Assembly (NCBI GenBank): GCA_029287555.1
Contig: JARFQX010000431.1
Span: forward strand, 1 to 6,984
Source: Rubripirellula sp.
GTDB lineage: Bacteria; Planctomycetota; Planctomycetia; Pirellulales; Pirellulaceae
DNA: 6,984 nucleotides
Reading direction: 5' to 3'
Shown: positions 6,512-6,984 of the stretch, piece after piece
Layout: the number at the start of each line of letters is the position of its first letter
Position numbering within the stretch: position 1 is the stretch's first letter
Program-made: the position numbers and the translations under genes
Notes under the pieces: generated by a model
What the model was told of the DNA's origin: nothing
Databases searched by the model: none
Seen by the model: only the letters and a program-made list of their open reading frames with translations

Positions 6512-6984
6512 TGAGCGATTGCCCGAAACCCACCCATGATCGGCGTCGTTTTCTCACCGCCGCGTCGAGTTCGTTTGCTGCGGCCGCGTTGACATGCCCC
6601 ATCCCGGTCAAGGCCGAGCAAGAGGTGACGAAGAAGGGAAACAAGGTCTGCGTGTTCACGAAACCATTCAATTCCCTTTCCTTTGATGAGTTAGCCGATC
6701 GGATGGCGGAACTAGGTGTCGATGGCATCGAGGCGCCGATTCGCGTCGGCGGCCACGTCGAACCGAAAGCGGTCGAGGATCGACTTCCGGCGTTGCACGA
6801 AGCGTTGGAGAAGCGAGGTCTTAAAATCACCGTGATGGCGACAGACGTCAACGACCCGGACGATCCGCTGACTCGGCGGTTGCTACGCACGGCCGCAACG
6901 CTCGGCATCGAACGCTACCGCATGAAGTACTTCAAGTACGACCTCAAAAAGAGCGTCGTGGAACAGATTCAATCGTGGCGCCCC
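6511..6984 (+). CDS. Sugar phosphate isomerase/epimerase-like TIM-barrel protein, 3'-partial
   Basis: The first 158 codons of a gene that runs off the window. The ATG shares its A with the preceding TAA (TAATG), so it is probably translated by coupling; only a weak GGGA lies upstream. The N-terminus is a Tat signal: DRRRFL (R11-R12) followed by an Ala/Ser-rich stretch to about residue 28, with a possible VKA cleavage site at A35. The mature part begins a xylose-isomerase-like (AP endonuclease 2 superfamily) barrel. The first strand is KVCVFTKPFN, followed by the helix FDELADRMAELGVDGIE, then PIRVGGHVEP. A further helix, LHEALEKRGLKITVMATDVND, and AATLGIERYRMKYFKYD follow. Metal ligands of this fold lie further on and cannot be checked. 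Planctomycetes encode many exported paralogues; relatives act on sugars, inositols or keto-sugars, but the substrate here is not predictable. Its position directly behind a sugar-dehydrogenase-like protein suggests action in the same pathway. Confidence 0.87.
   Translation, partial: MSDCPKPTHDRRRFLTAASSSFAAAALTCPIPVKAEQEVTKKGNKVCVFTKPFNSLSFDELADRMAELGVDGIEAPIRVGGHVEPKAVEDRLPALHEALEKRGLKITVMATDVNDPDDPLTRRLLRTAATLGIERYRMKYFKYDLKKSVVEQIQSWRP

Noticed and set aside
6384..6908. A 174-codon minus-strand reading frame at the end of the window
   Set aside because: It lies antisense to the end of the haem domain and the TIM-barrel gene, is rich in Ser/Arg as antisense frames often are, and has no family motif.

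Overview
The window looks like chromosomal DNA from a planctomycete, probably of the Rhodopirellula/Pirellula type. Three of its four genes belong to families that are greatly expanded in that phylum: a PSD1 (DUF1553) protein of the cytochrome-linked PSCyt/PSD1 class, a DUF1501 protein, and a PVC-type 'membrane-bound dehydrogenase' fused to HEAT-like repeats and a c-type haem domain. The DNA is moderately GC-rich, and two of the three visible gene starts lack a clear Shine-Dalgarno sequence, which fits the same group. The assignment rests on recognised family motifs, not on a database search.

Layout: all genes are on the + strand. Positions 1-1844 hold the C-terminal part of a PSD1 protein with a LamG-like domain; its start lies upstream of the window. 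Positions 1834-3255 hold a Tat-exported DUF1501 protein that overlaps the first gene by 11 nt. Positions 3256-3484 form the only intergenic gap. It is mostly filled by a 155-bp nested palindrome (3252-3406) that looks like a small non-autonomous mobile element (MITE-like), followed by a short hairpin. Positions 3485-6511 hold the 1008-residue dehydrogenase/cytochrome c protein with a Sec signal peptide. Positions 6511-6984 hold the start of a Tat-exported sugar isomerase/epimerase-like TIM-barrel protein, joined to the previous gene by a TAATG stop/start overlap and cut off by the window end.

How the genes may work together (inference): the three genes with visible N-termini all carry export signals. 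The set combines a carbohydrate-binding-type LamG module, a sugar-dehydrogenase-type propeller wired to a haem, and a sugar isomerase-like barrel. That suggests a periplasmic or cell-surface module for oxidative handling of carbohydrates. No substrate can be read from the sequence, and PSD1 and DUF1501 have no settled biochemical function that I know of.

The most unusual feature is the intergenic element. Its outer 14-bp arms end in CTAG, and the left CTAG contains the TAG stop codon of the DUF1501 gene. The structure fits insertion at the stop codon with target duplication, leaving the reading frame intact. Inside it sits a perfect 25-bp inverted repeat with a GGGGTCAGACACC core.
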